A DNA stretch of 64,000 nt from Liolophura sinensis (taxonomy: Eukaryota > Mollusca > Polyplacophora > Chitonida > Chitonidae), in NCBI RefSeq assembly GCF_032854445.1, contig NC_088304.1, forward strand, positions 7,267,704 to 7,331,703, read 5' to 3'. The notes under the pieces were generated by a model, which had not been told where the DNA came from, ran no database searches, and was given only the letters and a program-made list of their open reading frames with translations. Shown here piece after piece: positions 62,717-64,000 of the stretch (its first letter is position 1; every line of letters starts with the position of its first letter). The translations under genes were made by a program, and so were the position numbers.

Positions 62717-63927
62717 ACACTGGAATATGTCACCCTCTCTTTAATACAACAAAATATTTTTCATCAAAATCCCACCTGTAAATGACAAACATGGCCATGG
62801 TATCATTGGTATCATCACTGTTAGCATGCTAAAGAAACCAAAAATCTCATTCTTTCCGCTCGGAGGTCTCTGGTTTCTAATGTTTAATCCTTGGTGCAAT
62901 AGCTCCTTTTGCAAAGAATACAGTTTTTTCTTGATGATATCTCCTCACTTCACGACAAACAGAGAGATGCTAGAAGGCATATCCAGGTGATGTCAAAGTG
63001 TTGCGTTTCACAGATCTGTCTGAAGTTAGCAGACAATGCTCTCTAATATCTACGACACAGTTACATATGGACAGCACAGCCCTTCTCAAGTGTTCCTTAG
63101 AAGACAACACAGACGTATTTGTTAAGGATTGGTGTAGCGGAGATCTGCTCAGATGTAAATTGAATTTAAGGCGCCATCCACAGGTGTTAAGGAGGTAATA
63201 CTGAACAGCCCGACGTGTCGATTCAACCCGCATCGCCCTGAGTCTCTAAAAGACTCAATACAGCAGGGTTTATTTACAAGTCCTAAAGAAACTTTAGGAC
63301 ATTCTTTTTCTGTCACAGAAGTATCAGTGAACCCTGCGCGTTAAATTGGCCACAGAAGATCGATGCTTTAGACGAAATTGATACGTGTGGATCTTAAGTG
63401 TGTATAAGCAACTGTTTCGTTTGGCACAATTTTTATGCCAGCAGCGGAACTTTTCTTGCCCTAACGAAGCTGCCCAGACACGGGAATAGAAGCCGAAATT
63501 TATCCAGATGTCTTGATTACAAAATAGGAATTGATCAACAAACTGTAAGTGAAAACAATCACTAGGCCATGCAGGGTTTAGGTAGTGGGCGGCAGCTTTT
63601 TAAAGAGCAGTAAAGTGAAACCGTAGATTTTATTTTTGTTGTTCCTCGATCAGTGCAAAATTGATATCATTAACTGATTTAGTGAAAATGGTTGTACGCA
63701 TTAATTTTTTATTTACCTGATACCCGCCAGGTTAATTGTGTAAGAAAACTCCAGACTTTCACCTTTCACTTTTTAGAACTTAAAACTAACTTAAAACGAC
63801 AACCGACGCAAGAGCTGGATTCGAGCTTGCTACCTCAGTGACAAGGGTATTATCAGCTTTGGTTAGACCAGCCTTGACTCGTGTCAAAAACATTTGTACA
63901 TTTGGAAATTTCTGGAGATGTGGGGGA

Positions 63928-63953
63928 ATTGGTATCCAGCATTGGTATCCAGC
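63928..63953 (+). repeat. 13-bp tandem duplication at D6 landmark
   Basis: attggtatccagc occurs twice in direct succession, immediately right of a deletion join; probably a by-product of that break. Confidence 0.8.
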
Positions 63954-64000
63954 AGTACTGTCAAAATATGAACAAGCCGCCCAGATCATCATTAGGCTGA
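63934..64000 (+). repeat. Subunit D6, start only
   Basis: The landmark of the next D subunit, cut by the window end. A 13-bp tandem duplication precedes it (63928-63953). Confidence 0.85.

Larger units (their letters stand above)
61966..63933 (+). repeat. Subunit C6, mosaic, with internal duplication
   Basis: C1 type overall, including the missing RPK..FSI block. It holds a 151-bp tandem duplication (62301-62602) and a tract at about 63241-63325 that matches C3-C5 rather than C1. About 700 bp, including the donor/acceptor pair seen in C1, is missing at about 63905-63912. Confidence 0.9.
57754..64000 (+). repeat. Higher-order repeat copy 6, partial (A6 to start of D6)
   Basis: Begins with the same ctacgaaagtg-type start as the other copies and is cut by the window end inside the D landmark. 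Its A subunit resembles A3 and its C subunit resembles C1, although copy 5 is its immediate neighbour. Confidence 0.95.

Noticed and set aside
1-64000. Ribosomal DNA array, because the unit length of 11-12 kb is typical of animal rDNA
   Set aside because: I saw none of the conserved rRNA cores, and no long conserved segment dominates the unit.
1-64000. CRISPR array or bacterial operons
   Set aside because: Repeats are kilobase-sized and diverged, with no short regular spacers; there are no long genes or ribosome-binding sites.

Overview
This window looks like nuclear DNA from an animal, probably an invertebrate, although the species cannot be read from the sequence. It is AT-rich. No open frame exceeds about 140 codons in 64 kb, there are no bacterial-style operons or ribosome-binding sites, and one long-terminal-repeat-like insertion is present. 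I could not recognise any protein-coding gene, tRNA, rRNA, CRISPR array or other standard gene.

Nearly the whole window is one head-to-tail array. A unit of about 10.8 to 12.7 kb begins at 1, 11221, 22007, 33365, 45072 and 57754; the last copy is cut by the window end. Each unit is a higher-order repeat (HOR) of six diverged but related subunits, called A to F here, always in the order A-B-C-D-E-F. Subunits were delimited by a shared landmark of about 80 bp that starts atccagcaggg and ends near gtaggagatagtaattactga. Within a subunit the same modules recur in the same order: (1) landmark, (2) a block ending near tttgttagtgccatgt, (3) a block containing ggacattttttccgtcgcag, (4) a block containing aggccatgcagg and cagagcagtaaagtg, (5) a tRNA-SINE-like block ending in an exon-donor-like caggtaagt or caggtgag, and (6) a block containing the acceptor-like ttactaatattttacacag, which runs into the next landmark. 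B carries modules 4 and 5 twice, D lacks module 6 at its end, and F lacks modules 3, 4 and the start of 5.

Equivalent subunits in different HOR copies are nearly identical by eye, while A to F differ strongly from one another. This is the pattern of an old monomer array later amplified as a multi-monomer unit. Sharing of indels is patchy: A3 with A6, C1 with C6, D2 with D5, F2 with F3, and F1 with F4 and F5. C2 and C6 contain internal tracts from the other C type. This points to gene conversion or unequal exchange between copies.

The only clear foreign insertion is about 1 kb at 53304-54301 in subunit D5, and it looks like a solo LTR. Several short frames recur at fixed places in B, C, D, E and F. 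They are listed as unproven frames: hand comparison of the diverged versions does not show a clear excess of synonymous change, so they may simply ride along with the repeat. Small structured motifs (a 10-bp-stem hairpin in E, a 14-bp palindrome in F, a length-variable G tract in D) sit at fixed subunit positions. How these parts work together, if they do, is unknown; the best-supported reading is a complex satellite or tandem segmental repeat with relics of an intron-bearing and SINE-like ancestor.
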